From positions 397,431-461,430 of the forward strand of contig NZ_KB890766.1 of NCBI RefSeq assembly GCF_000373265.1: a stretch of 64,000 nt of DNA. Reading direction: 5' to 3'. The notes under the pieces are model-generated. The model saw only the letters and a list, made by a program, of their open reading frames with translations. It was not told where the DNA came from and made no database searches. The DNA is from Pontibacter roseus DSM 17521 (lineage in GTDB: Bacteria; Bacteroidota; Bacteroidia; Cytophagales; Hymenobacteraceae). Shown here in pieces: positions 1 through 8,460 of this stretch (its first letter is position 1; every line of letters starts with the position of its first letter). Position numbers and translations under genes: made by a program.

Positions 1-1034
1 AGGTAAGTGATGGTCTCGTTGCCCCCCGAGAAAGACAGCGAGTTCCGGAACTGGTGGCCCATTTCATAGGCATCCTCAAAGTGTTTGTAAAGTTTTTCAG
101 GGTGTGTCGGGTCGAGACTGCGTGCCTCTTCCACCGTTGGTCCCCAGGAGGGCCAGAAACTGGCGGGGTCGTACACGCCGGTGTAGCCCTGGGTATAGGT
201 ATCCTGCGTCTTTGGGAATTTGTTCACTTCCTCTAAACCGGCTGTGCTGGTTAAACTCACCCGCAAAGCACCTGATTCACCTCTCTTGGTGGTGATGACC
301 ACCACACCGTTCGCTCCTCGTAGGCCATAGAGCGCTGTGGCTGCACCACCCTTCAGCACGTTGATACTCGCGATGTCATCCGGGTTGATATCGGCCAGGC
401 GGTTACTCATGCCCCTGAGTTCAGCGCCTGCGCCGAAGGTGGAGGTGGAGTTGTCCATCAGTACCCCGTCAATGACGAAGAGCGGCTGGTTGGGGCGGGT
501 AGGGTCAATGGAGTTGATGCCCCTGATTTGGATGCTAGTACCCTGCCCCGGTGCACCACCCGTACTCGATATGGTAGCACCGGCCACTTTGCCCTGCATG
601 GCATTGAGCACGTTGGGCTGTCGGTGCTGTGTTAGCTCCTCAGACTCCACCTGCTGTGCGGCATAGCCCAGTGCCTTTTTCTCTCGGGTAATGCCCAAGG
701 CAGTCACCATCACCTCGCCCAGCTCCTGGGCATCGATGGCCAGCGTCACGTTGACAGTGGACTGGGTGCCTACCGGTACCTCCTGTGTCTGATAACCCAG
801 AAAGCGGAACACCAAGGTGGCGTTGTTGTCGGGTACGTTAATCTCGTAGTTGCCTTCGGCGTCTGTTGAGACACCGGCTGTAGTGCCCTTGACCACCACG
901 CTGACCCCAGGCATACCTGTGCCTGTGTCTGCGCCCGTTACCTTTCCGCTCACTTGCCTTTGCTGGGCCAGGGCGGTGGAGGCCCAGCAGATGTGGAGCA
1001 GTAACATGACGAATAAAGTAAAGGTGTTTTTCAT
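1..1034 (-). CDS. SusC/RagA-family TonB-dependent outer membrane receptor (5' part)
   Basis: The reverse strand reads an open frame from an ATG at 1034 to the window edge, so about 344 N-terminal residues are visible and the beta-barrel is missing. A signal peptide ends near residue 24 (ALAQ). It is followed by a carboxypeptidase-regulatory-like domain (about 25-105, with a LGYQTQEV-type strand) and a TonB plug domain carrying the SusC/RagA hallmark LKGGAATALYGLRGANG. Members import oligosaccharides or peptides across the outer membrane with a SusD-like lipoprotein. The partner would lie beyond the left edge, so the substrate cannot be inferred. The family is clear; the exact subgroup is not. 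Confidence 0.93.
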   Translation of the reverse strand, partial: MKNTFTLFVMLLLHICWASTALAQQRQVSGKVTGADTGTGMPGVSVVVKGTTAGVSTDAEGNYEINVPDNNATLVFRFLGYQTQEVPVGTQSTVNVTLAIDAQELGEVMVTALGITREKKALGYAAQQVESEELTQHRQPNVLNAMQGKVAGATISSTGGAPGQGTSIQIRGINSIDPTRPNQPLFVIDGVLMDNSTSTFGAGAELRGMSNRLADINPDDIASINVLKGGAATALYGLRGANGVVVITTKRGESGALRVSLTSTAGLEEVNKFPKTQDTYTQGYTGVYDPASFWPSWGPTVEEARSLDPTHPEKLYKHFEDAYEMGHQFRNSLSFSGGNETITY

Positions 1035-1741
1035 AGTGTTTCCATTAAATTTCTGAATAGTGAATGGGTGAAAAAGTATAAGGTCTTGGGGTGAAGCAGG
1101 GGCATACCTGAGAAGCAGCGCGCTTGCTGCTGATATCCGGAGAGCTGAGCTGCTTCGGAAGGGGAGGCTGTGTGTGTTCTACGAACCTGTCAAACATGCT
1201 TTTGCGACGCAAGAACAGTGACTGTGGCAGGTATTGGCTTAGAAATTCTCCGTTGGCTGCCACTTTTCAAGTAGATTTAGATAGACTTTTATGTATATGA
1301 AAATTGGCAATAAATGTTTCATTATGAGCGGATTTGTTGCACAACCGCGCAACGAGGTAGTTCCAGGTGTGCCAATTCTTGCAGAAGTCCCGATATAATT
1401 GGCAGAGTCAGGTAGGTAACGTAGGTATGTAGCACCGTGTGATTTGGGTCTTCGGGAGCTTGTGATAGCTATGGAATCTTCGGATGCTATACTGGGGATT
1501 GTAGATAGTCGCTGAGTGTAGCTTGCGGATAGGGTAATGCTAGTAAATTATGATTTCGGGCACTCACAGTGCTGAACGTCTGTGAATTAGGCAAACAACG
1601 TATAAGTCTGCTATAGAGGTCAACAATATTCAGATTTTTTGAAAAAATTTAGCTTAACTGCTTCTTTTTTAGGACGAAGCACCCGTTATTTACGTTAAAA
1701 CCGGATATGTCCATTGTTACATAGCCAAACATAGACAACCC
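1035..1741. other. Intergenic region upstream of the SusC-like gene
   Basis: This stretch separates the minus-strand receptor gene from a tiny plus-strand gene. It must hold the receptor promoter, but I could not assign a convincing Bacteroidota -33/-7 pair. A 72-codon minus frame at 1045-1263 has no protein-like character. Only a short stem (GTTGC/GCAAC near 1337-1355) is visible. No RNA gene was recognised. Confidence 0.5.
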
Positions 1742-1870
1742 ATGGAAACCATTGTTATCGTATCGGTACTGGCGCTTTACGCCGTTGGCTACATGCTCTA
1801 CTACATGTATGCCAAAGACGACTCCTCACGGAAGCGGAGACGCAAGTTCTACGACCAAATACGACCTTAA
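1742..1870 (+). CDS. Small single-pass membrane protein, 42 aa
   Basis: This ATG-TAA frame encodes 42 residues: a hydrophobic segment of about 20 residues (METIVIVSVLALYAVGYMLY), then a short polar part and a strongly basic tail (SSRKRRRKFYDQIRP). That is the pattern of an inner-membrane protein with a basic cytoplasmic end. It stands alone and is followed by a strong hairpin at 1911-1947 that can serve as its terminator, which supports a real transcription unit. I do not recognise a family. It could be a chance frame, but the composition is unusually protein-like for intergenic DNA. Confidence 0.5.
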   Translation: METIVIVSVLALYAVGYMLYYMYAKDDSSRKRRRKFYDQIRP

Positions 1871-1910
1871 AAAGGTAGTGTAACGGTTCAGCAGCCTCCC
1901 CCAAACGCAA

Positions 1911-1947
1911 AACACGCCGCCCCCTGAAAGCCAGGAAGCGGCGTGTT
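1911..1947. terminator. Bidirectional rho-independent terminator
   Basis: A perfect 10-bp stem, AACACGCCGC (1911-1920) and GCGGCGTGTT (1938-1947), encloses a 17-nt loop. It lies between the ends of a plus-strand small gene and a minus-strand gene, with a short T-rich stretch on the plus side (GATTTTCT). Confidence 0.75.
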
Positions 1948-1972
1948 GATTTTCTGCGTATGGCGCCTTCGG

Positions 1973-2656
1973 CTAGGCGTGCACTTTCTTCTGCAGGGCG
2001 GCAATCTGCTCATTCAGCTCAGCCACCAGGTTCATCTCGGTCTGTAGTTCCCGCTTGATTTTCAGCTCGCGCTCGCGTGCGTTCTTCTTGTAGTCGTTGT
2101 ATTCGCGGTCAATGTCCTCGTATTCTTTCTTCTTTTCGTCCGTCACCTTCTTGCTGCTCTTGTATTGCGTGAAAACGATGCCCAGCACAATCAGTAGAAG
2201 GGCGATGATCGCGGTGTTGATGATGACGTACACTTGCTTGTGGACGTTCAAGCCGAGCACCGAGAGGTTGTTTACAGCGTCCTCGCTTTGCTGCACGGCG
2301 GCCTCTTTTTCAGCGTTGTCCTGCTTCAGGGCGGCCAGTTGCTTTTCCTGCTCTTCAATTTTTGTGCGGGCGGCAGCCAGGTCTTCGCGGGCGGCGTTTA
2401 AGTCCTTTATTTGCTTCTGCTCCGTCTGCTTGATGGTGGCCTGTACGCTCTGCCAGAAAGAGTTGAGCAGGCTTACGTTCACTACCTTATACTCCCTGTT
2501 CCCTTCGTTGTAGGAGTTAGATTTGGTCTTCAGTTCGTTGAACTGGCCCGAAAGGGAATTAACAGCCTGATTGTCTTCTTTAGCTGTTCCTTGTGCCTGA
2601 GCTACTGGTGCTGAAAGTACCAGCGCAAACAGTAAGGGAAGAAAGAATGCTTTCAT
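1973..2656 (-). CDS. Exported coiled-coil protein with one transmembrane segment
   Basis: The 227-residue product has a cleavable-type signal peptide (ends APVAQAQ, about residue 22). A first coiled-coil half follows (about 60-130, rich in E, K, Q and A). There is one transmembrane helix around residues 143-163 (VYVIINTAIIALLLIVLGIV), then a second charged coiled coil to the end. From memory, similar Bacteroidota proteins carry a misleading database name of tRNA (guanine-N1)-methyltransferase; nothing here resembles a methyltransferase. The architecture suggests an envelope-spanning structural or tethering protein. It is monocistronic, with a terminator at 1911-1947. Function unknown. Confidence 0.85.
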   Translation of the reverse strand: MKAFFLPLLFALVLSAPVAQAQGTAKEDNQAVNSLSGQFNELKTKSNSYNEGNREYKVVNVSLLNSFWQSVQATIKQTEQKQIKDLNAAREDLAAARTKIEEQEKQLAALKQDNAEKEAAVQQSEDAVNNLSVLGLNVHKQVYVIINTAIIALLLIVLGIVFTQYKSSKKVTDEKKKEYEDIDREYNDYKKNARERELKIKRELQTEMNLVAELNEQIAALQKKVHA

Positions 2657-2690
2657 GATGATTTGAATAAGGATAAAATTTGTACTGCGG

Positions 2691-2724
2691 TAAATATAGA
2701 AATAATAATTTTTTAAGAAAGCAA
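2691..2724 (-). promoter_or_regulatory. Candidate Bacteroidota promoter for the coiled-coil protein gene
   Basis: On the minus strand TATATTTA (2691-2698) matches seven of eight positions of the Bacteroidota -7 consensus TAnnTTTG. A TTG lies 23 nt upstream (2722-2724). It sits about 35-70 nt ahead of the start codon at 2656. The spacing is at the upper limit, so this is tentative. Confidence 0.3.
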
Positions 2725-3500
2725 CCTGTGAAATTTTGTGCTTGTAAACCTAAAACCTTCTTAGACTAACTTCATAATCTCCTCTTTTATTGCGAGGCAC
2801 CTGCAAAACTTAGGCTAACTGGAATCTAAGCGGCAACAACACCGCCAAAAGCACTGCAATCACATTCCCGCACAACAGCCTGCGCCAGAAATAAGTTCTG
2901 TCGGTGACGTTTTAGAGTCTGTGTGCATCCAGGTATGGTGTTGATTACCAAATAGCTACCATGTAGGCTTGCAAAGGGCGACTAAGGATGTGGGGTGCAT
3001 GTAAGGCCTTTAAATATACCCTAACTGGCCTGTTTTCCTGCATTTTTCCACTTTGGAATGGTGGTGCCAATAGGCAAGTCGATAAATCATTAAATGAGAA
3101 TTGACAGGTATTTAAAACTAGCAATATGCTCTATCTCAGGGCAATGTGTAGGTGAACAAAGCGCAGTAGTAGCTAGAATCAGTGTTGCATGGCACGTTAC
3201 CGGCTCATCAAACACGCGGAGCGATAAGGATGAAGAGGAGTAGGTATAGGGGTTTGAGAGGTGAGGGAGCAGCGACACTTTCAGGAAGAAGCCAATTCTT
3301 GTCCAATCCAGCACATAGGTATAGCTGCTCCTGTAGAATGGTATTGTCTATTGTATAGGGTTAAAGGTATACTCCAAACCGATAGTATTCCAAGGCTTTG
3401 CCTGGGAAGGTAGCATGTTGGTTCTCTTGAGTCATACTCAAGCACTAGCCCGGAACTTAGGCCTGGAGAAGTTACTCTTCAGCCTTTTTACAGCCGGGAC

Positions 3501-3583
3501 AGCATCGCCTTGAAAACTGATGTACTTTTTACTCCAAGAGAAAGGATATGGAGTGAGGAGAAAGCCATTTTCAAGGCGATGCT
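3501..3583. repeat. Inverted repeat with 16-bp perfect arms
   Basis: AGCATCGCCTTGAAAA (3501-3516) is exactly complementary to 3568-3583, with a 51-nt centre that has a smaller ACTCC/GGAGT stem. It lies just downstream of the minus-strand hydrolase gene ending at 3606. It could be that gene's terminator/3' stabiliser or the remnant of a small mobile element. Confidence 0.6.
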
Positions 3584-3605
3584 ATACTCGGTTTTGTAGT
3601 GAAGT

Positions 3606-4376
3606 TTATCGCTGTTTCTCCGGATACCAGTTGCGTAACCTCACGTCGATGTTCTTGTCTCCGGCATTCACTTTCTTTTTGAAGGCTTCCACGTCGCTCA
3701 GTCCCTCCTGGCCGCGGTAGTGGTACGGGTATACGGTTTTCGGTTTGAACGCCAGCACAGCCGAGGCGGCTTGGTCCACGTCCATGGTATAAGGCAAGTT
3801 CATGCAGACGAATGCTACATCTATGTTGCGGAGAGCAAGCATCTCGGGGATGTCCTCGGTATCGCCGGAGAGGTAGATGTTCTTGCCACCTATCTCCAGT
3901 ACATAGCCGTTGCCGCGTCCCTTTGGGTGCCTGGATTCTGCATCCTCGGGAAGGTTGTACATAGGTATGGCGGCAATGGCTATACCTAGCTGTTCCGTGT
4001 GCTTGTTGTTGGCCAACACAATCGCTTTCTGTTTGAGCGAGTCCGGAAGCATGTCTGCCACAGCCTGCGGCACTACCAAGGTAGCTTTGGAGGTGTTGAT
4101 GGCGGACATGGTTTTCATATCGAGGTGGTCGCCGTGGATGTCTGTAATCAGAATCAGGTCCGGTGCGGCTATACCTGCAAAGGCCTCTGCCCCGCCGTAA
4201 GGGTCTACATAAATGGTCTTTCCGTTCCAGTTCATCACTACGGTGCCATGCAGCACAGGCTGAATGGTGAGCGGCCCTTTGTTAGTGTCTATCTTATCTG
4301 TGGCTTTGTTCTGCTGAGCGGAGGCCACAAGTGCCAGTAGCAGGCAGAGGGAGGTTAGGAGTGTTTTGGCTATCAT
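3606..4376 (-). CDS. Secreted metallo-beta-lactamase-fold hydrolase (UlaG-like)
   Basis: The 256-residue protein starts with a signal peptide (ends VASAQQ, about residue 20), so it acts in the periplasm or outside. The metal-binding motif is TDIHGDHLD, with H81, D83 and H84. The first histidine of the usual HxHxDH is an aspartate, a variant I associate with UlaG-type proteins. Other expected elements are LSGDTED (D172) and YPYHYRG (H219). The length fits a minimal MBL domain with nothing appended. The substrate is not predictable. It lies 68 bp downstream of the amidohydrolase gene on the same strand, so the two may be co-transcribed. Confidence 0.85.
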   Translation of the reverse strand: MIAKTLLTSLCLLLALVASAQQNKATDKIDTNKGPLTIQPVLHGTVVMNWNGKTIYVDPYGGAEAFAGIAAPDLILITDIHGDHLDMKTMSAINTSKATLVVPQAVADMLPDSLKQKAIVLANNKHTEQLGIAIAAIPMYNLPEDAESRHPKGRGNGYVLEIGGKNIYLSGDTEDIPEMLALRNIDVAFVCMNLPYTMDVDQAASAVLAFKPKTVYPYHYRGQEGLSDVEAFKKKVNAGDKNIDVRLRNWYPEKQR

Positions 4377-4444
4377 AGTTTCTGTGTTTTAGGTATAGAT
4401 ACAGGCACAACCGTCGGCCTGTCGATTTGTTCTGTACTCTTGGT

Positions 4445-5812
4445 TTAACGTTTCTCCAGTTTTTTCAGCTCCTGTTCGATGTAAGCCTGAGGCAGGTATA
4501 CGCTGCCTGTTACGACTCCCGCTATGTTCCGGGTCTGGCTGATGTCTTGCAAGGGGTTGCCATTCAACAGGATGAGGTCAGCTACGGCACCGACTTTTAT
4601 TACGCCTAGGTCTGCGCGATTGAAGTACTTGCCGGTGTTTACGGTGCCGGTACGGAGGGCCTGGTACGGAGTCAGACCCGCATCTACCAGGTACTGCAGC
4701 TCCTGATGCGTAGAGATACCCGGTACATTGAACACCTGCGGGGCGTCAGAGCCCAGGAGCAGGCCTACGCCGTTCTCCTGGCAGTCTTTGATGAGCTTTC
4801 TCCGAAGCGCCACGTAGCGGGTCACGGCGGCTGGGTCGTACTGCGGGTTAGCCTGCAGCTTCTGTTTGGTGGCTACCCAGTTCTGTACGGTTTTGGGGTT
4901 CATGTACACCATCTCCGGCTTCTGGCCCAGTACCTCCGGCGACTCGGCCGGGGACATCCAACGCTCGGCCAGTGCCTGGGTCGGCACCACCCAGATGTTA
5001 TTCTCGCGGAGCGCCTGCATGAGTTTGGGTATGCGGGTAGTATCGGCTTTGTCGCTGATGTACATGGCAAACAGGCCCGCCTCCTGTTCAGGTATGGCTT
5101 CTAGGTTGGGCACCAGGCTTTCGATAAAGCCATCCATATGGTCTATGGAGGCGTAACCGGCTTCAATGGCGCGCCACACGCCCACGTCATAGGATACGTG
5201 GCCGGCAAAAGGCATTTTCAGTTCGTTGGCCGTTTTGGAAATGGCCGCGAAACTTTCGGGGCTGAGTCCCGGGTGCAGCTTCAGAAAATCGTAGCCAGCC
5301 TGCTTTTGCTGCCGCACCATCTCGGCACCCGCCTCCGGTGTTTTGACGCTATTGCCGTTGAGCGAGGGGCCGGAGGTATAGAAGCGTGGCCCGAGAAGTT
5401 GCCCTTTCTGTAGCTGGTCGCGCAGTTCCAGGTGGAGCGGGTGGCCCAGCATGCCGCGTATGGTGGTGATGCCGTGCAGCGTGAACAGTTGCAGCACCTC
5501 CTTCATCGGCTCCATGTCATCCACAGGAGGCACGTGTGCATGCATCTCGGCCAGCCCCGGCATCAGGTACTTTCCTTTGGCATCCACTACCAGGGCATCC
5601 TTTCCATATTTCACTTTCCCGGCGCTGCCCATAGCCGTAATCTTTCCGTTCTTCACCACCACCACCTGGTTCTCCAGGACCTGCTCTTTCTCCATGGGTA
5701 TCACATGGACTCCCCGAAACACAATCTCGCGACTACGGGAGTCAACCGGATTTTGAGCGGTAACGCTCAGCGTAAGCAGGAAGAAGAACAGAAGAAGGTA
5801 AGGTTTTTTCAT
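4445..5812 (-). CDS. Secreted amidohydrolase (imidazolonepropionase-like)
   Basis: The frame is open from 5938, but the natural start is the ATG at 5812, because it places a classic signal peptide (MKKPYLLLFFFLLTLSVTAQ) at the N-terminus; the upstream extension is unlikely. The 455-residue protein has the amidohydrolase TIM-barrel metal ligands in order: HAH (H91, H93) after LMPGLAEM, a lysine in FLKLHPG, histidines in AGHVS and SIDHMD, and the catalytic aspartate in LLGSDAP. The C-terminus returns to the small beta-sandwich (VGAVADLILLNGNPL). Family members hydrolyse cyclic amides or dipeptides; the substrate here is unknown. The MBL-fold hydrolase gene follows 68 bp downstream. Confidence 0.9.
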   Translation of the reverse strand: MKKPYLLLFFFLLTLSVTAQNPVDSRSREIVFRGVHVIPMEKEQVLENQVVVVKNGKITAMGSAGKVKYGKDALVVDAKGKYLMPGLAEMHAHVPPVDDMEPMKEVLQLFTLHGITTIRGMLGHPLHLELRDQLQKGQLLGPRFYTSGPSLNGNSVKTPEAGAEMVRQQKQAGYDFLKLHPGLSPESFAAISKTANELKMPFAGHVSYDVGVWRAIEAGYASIDHMDGFIESLVPNLEAIPEQEAGLFAMYISDKADTTRIPKLMQALRENNIWVVPTQALAERWMSPAESPEVLGQKPEMVYMNPKTVQNWVATKQKLQANPQYDPAAVTRYVALRRKLIKDCQENGVGLLLGSDAPQVFNVPGISTHQELQYLVDAGLTPYQALRTGTVNTGKYFNRADLGVIKVGAVADLILLNGNPLQDISQTRNIAGVVTGSVYLPQAYIEQELKKLEKR

Positions 5813-5939
5813 GTCGGTAGGTTGAAAAGGTTCTCGTAGGATGTATGCTGAATACCTATACCTGAGCGGCAGGTATTTAAACGTGAAAAAACTGTAAAAG
5901 TAGGCGAGAGGCGCCTGCACCAGGTATAGCCAAAGCAAA

Positions 5940-5964
5940 AAGGCACCTGTCGTTCAGGTGCCTT
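5940..5964 (-). terminator. Rho-independent terminator after the ABC transporter operon
   Basis: A perfect 10-bp stem, AAGGCACCTG (5940-5949) and CAGGTGCCTT (5955-5964), has a 5-nt loop. Read on the minus strand it is followed by TTTTGCTTT, the expected U-rich tail, and lies 44 bp after the ATPase stop codon. Confidence 0.85.
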
Positions 5965-6007
5965 CGTGATTGAGGTGCAACAGATGTATACCTACAGGTG
6001 AAGCGAA

Positions 6008-6703
6008 TTAGACCGTGAAGTACGCCTCCAGCGCTTCCAGTGTGTTCTCCGTTGTCTCCATGTCCTGCGCCACCTGCCCTTTCTCCAGTATCACGATGCG
6101 CTCGCAGACCTCTATCACGTGGCTGAGGTCGTGGCTCGAGATGAGCATGGTCATGTTGTGCTGCTGGTGCAGGTGCTTGAGCAGGTTCTTGAGTCGTATC
6201 TGGGAGCTGGGGTCTAGGTTGGCGAATGGTTCGTCCAGGATTAACAGCTCGGGGTTTGTGAGCGCCGCCGCGGCTATACCTACTTTTTTCTGATTGCCTT
6301 TTGAAAAATCGCGGATGTACTTGCGCTGCTGCAGCACCTCCCCGTTGAAGAAATCCAGGAAAGGCTGCAGGCGCTCCTGTATGTCGCCAGCCGTGAGGCC
6401 GTGCAAATCGCCTATGAACTTGAAGTACTCCTCAGGCGTCAGGTAATCAATCAGGAAACCTTCGTCCAGGTGCGAGCCGGTATAGTCTTTCCACTTCTCT
6501 GACAAAGCCACAGGCTCGCCTTTCGAGAAGACTTCGCCTTTGGAAGGCCGAATCAAATCCAAAATCATCCGGAACAAGGTGGTCTTGCCGGCGCCGTTAT
6601 TCCCGACCAATCCGAAAGTTTCCCCGGCCATTACGCGTAGCGCAGGTATGTTCAAAACAGTTTTGCCGTTGTAGGCTTTCTCAAGGTTCTTTACTTCTAT
6701 CAT
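6008..6703 (-). CDS. ABC transporter ATP-binding protein
   Basis: The 231-residue product is a single nucleotide-binding domain. Walker A is GNNGAGKTT (about 34-42), the signature loop is a degenerate FSKGNQKK (133-140), Walker B is LLILDEP (153-159), the D-loop is FANLD and the H-loop is SSHDLSH. It would power the permease encoded 60 bp upstream, and the two form an operon (permease first). The SKGNQ signature and short C-terminus resemble the ABC-2-type exporter ATPases found beside DUF5687 permeases in Bacteroidota. The cargo is unknown. Confidence 0.93.
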   Translation of the reverse strand: MIEVKNLEKAYNGKTVLNIPALRVMAGETFGLVGNNGAGKTTLFRMILDLIRPSKGEVFSKGEPVALSEKWKDYTGSHLDEGFLIDYLTPEEYFKFIGDLHGLTAGDIQERLQPFLDFFNGEVLQQRKYIRDFSKGNQKKVGIAAAALTNPELLILDEPFANLDPSSQIRLKNLLKHLHQQHNMTMLISSHDLSHVIEVCERIVILEKGQVAQDMETTENTLEALEAYFTV

Positions 6704-6763
6704 GATGCCAATAGTATTTCTGTAGGTGGATAAGGTCTGATGTATGTTGCTGTAGAAGGTGCC

Positions 6764-8239
6764 TTAGCTTTGCCGAAAGCCTGCAGCCATTTTGTATTTA
6801 TGTTCTATAAAGCGCCGCTCGGACAGGCTGAGCAGCTGGCGGTGGAAAACAAAGCCTGCCACTCCTGCCATACCTATCGCAAAGATGCCCCACTCTGGCA
6901 CACCAAAATACCCGAAAGGCGCATAAATAAGGAGAGGCAGCAGTATCAAAGGCAGCATCATCACAAACTTAGAGGCTCCCACTCCCTGCCAGTTGAAGGC
7001 GGAGCCTTTGCTCAGGTCCAGGCGCTCTTTGTTGAGCACGGCAAAGTAGAAGAGGATGAAGCTGTTGATGCCGATGTTGAACAGGCACGCCGCTAGGTTG
7101 ATGAGCACCACCTTGTATCCGAAAAAGGCATAGGGCAGCGTCAGGAAGAAAGCCAGCAGCATGGCCGGCACAAACATCCAGTACTTCGCCTGCAGGAACT
7201 GATAGGGTGTGATGCGCTGGGTGAGCAGGGCATCGAAGTGGCTGCTCTGCCAGCCCGGCATGAACTGCCCGTAGTTGAACATCGGCATACCTGTCATAAA
7301 AATGCCCACGAAGATGAGCATCGCATAACCTTCTAGGTAAAGGTCGTTCGTGTAGAAAATCATGCCATAGAACAGCATGAAGGCAGACAGAATAAGAATG
7401 GACTTAGGCCGCTTGTGGCGCCATATAAGTTTCATTTCCAGGGCGATGAGTTTGCCTGTGTTTCCAAAGCGGCTCAGAAAGGCTATCTCCTTGCCCTCTA
7501 CGGCTGTTTCTTTCCTCACCGCGATTTCCTCGGGGTACAGGTGTGCCTTCAGGAACTGGAAGTTGAGCCAATAGGCAAAGGCCAGTAGCGCTGCGGGCAC
7601 GGCCACGAGCCATGGCTGTTGGAGCAGTTGTCCAAAGGCCGCCATCGACACCTGCTTCAGCGACAGCACCTCCCAGTAATCCAGCAGCATCAGCCCACCC
7701 ACGACCAGTCCGAACAGCAGGGTGAGTGTGGGTTTGCTGCTCAGCTGGCGCTTGAAGTAGATGAGCAGGAAATTGTTGAAGAAAGTGAGCAGCAGCAAGG
7801 CTATCAGCCATACCAGCGCCACGCCCATACCTTGTGCCGGTATCACCGCCTTGTACATGAAAGGGATGAACACCAGCAGCATCAACAGGTTGAACATGCT
7901 GGGGATGGAGCGCAACAGGGTAAAGTGAATGAGTTTATTTTTGTTGATAGGCAGGTGCAGGTATGGCTGCACCGACAGCACAGGCAGTTCCTGCAGCAGG
8001 AAGCGCATGAACAAATCGACCAGGAAGTAGAACAGCAGGAATCCGTTGAGCGAGTCCACTGGGCTTTGGCCAGGGTATAGCTTGAGCAAAGCTTTATCGG
8101 CAAAAAAACCAATCGCGATGAAGATGAGCGAAAAGTAGACGACCAGCAGGCCCAGGATGATGTTGACGGCGATGCTCCTTTGAAACACAGGGGAGCGACG
8201 GGTCTGTTTCCACTGGTGCGTGAGTAGAGTTCCAAGCAT
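6764..8239 (-). CDS. ABC transporter permease, DUF5687 family
   Basis: The 491-residue polytopic protein has about ten to twelve hydrophobic segments, no signal peptide, and the N-terminal signature LLTHQWKQTRRSPVFQRS typical of DUF5687 as I recall it. Cytoplasmic loops are basic. The ATPase gene follows after 60 bp on the same strand, and a terminator closes the unit at 5940-5964. Together they form an ABC-2-like exporter of unknown cargo in the inner membrane. Nothing suggests truncation. Confidence 0.85.
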   Translation of the reverse strand: MLGTLLTHQWKQTRRSPVFQRSIAVNIILGLLVVYFSLIFIAIGFFADKALLKLYPGQSPVDSLNGFLLFYFLVDLFMRFLLQELPVLSVQPYLHLPINKNKLIHFTLLRSIPSMFNLLMLLVFIPFMYKAVIPAQGMGVALVWLIALLLLTFFNNFLLIYFKRQLSSKPTLTLLFGLVVGGLMLLDYWEVLSLKQVSMAAFGQLLQQPWLVAVPAALLAFAYWLNFQFLKAHLYPEEIAVRKETAVEGKEIAFLSRFGNTGKLIALEMKLIWRHKRPKSILILSAFMLFYGMIFYTNDLYLEGYAMLIFVGIFMTGMPMFNYGQFMPGWQSSHFDALLTQRITPYQFLQAKYWMFVPAMLLAFFLTLPYAFFGYKVVLINLAACLFNIGINSFILFYFAVLNKERLDLSKGSAFNWQGVGASKFVMMLPLILLPLLIYAPFGYFGVPEWGIFAIGMAGVAGFVFHRQLLSLSERRFIEHKYKMAAGFRQS

Positions 8240-8460
8240 GGGTTATAAAATATATTGCTTTTTAAATATTGCCAGGAATTCTCAGAAATGCAAATCTCAA
8301 TGCGCCCACATTTGTAGAAAGCTATAGTATTTGTGATTCACCCTTAATCTTGATACGGGATAGGCCTCGCGAATGGATGAGCAGGTATAGCTGGAGCTGG
8401 AACAACCGGTGTTACTAGTGTTAGCTATTCTTTTCCCGGTCGCCCGTTCGCACAGCTGAT

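Larger units (their letters stand above)
2657..3605. other. Long intergenic region
   Basis: About 950 bases without a convincing gene. The first 70 contain the candidate promoter above. A 33-codon minus-strand stretch at 2810-2911 reads like a hydrophobic protein tail but has no ATG and is bounded by stops. The 74-codon minus frame at 3090-3314 is not protein-like. The word AGGTATA occurs three times (near 3242, 3317 and 3366). The right end has an inverted repeat, listed separately. Confidence 0.5.

Noticed and set aside
1045..1263. 72-codon minus frame upstream of the SusC-like gene
   Set aside because: The composition is not protein-like, no ribosome-binding site is visible, and it lies where the receptor promoter is expected.
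2810..2911. 33-codon minus-strand stretch that reads like a hydrophobic protein tail
   Set aside because: It has no ATG, is closed by stops on both sides and has no link to a neighbouring gene. At most it is a decayed fragment.
3090..3314. 74-codon minus frame in the long spacer
   Set aside because: Serine- and leucine-rich without domain, signal peptide or ribosome-binding site.
5813..5938. N-terminal extension of the amidohydrolase frame to 5938
   Set aside because: The ATG at 5812 starts a clean signal peptide; the upstream part would bury it.
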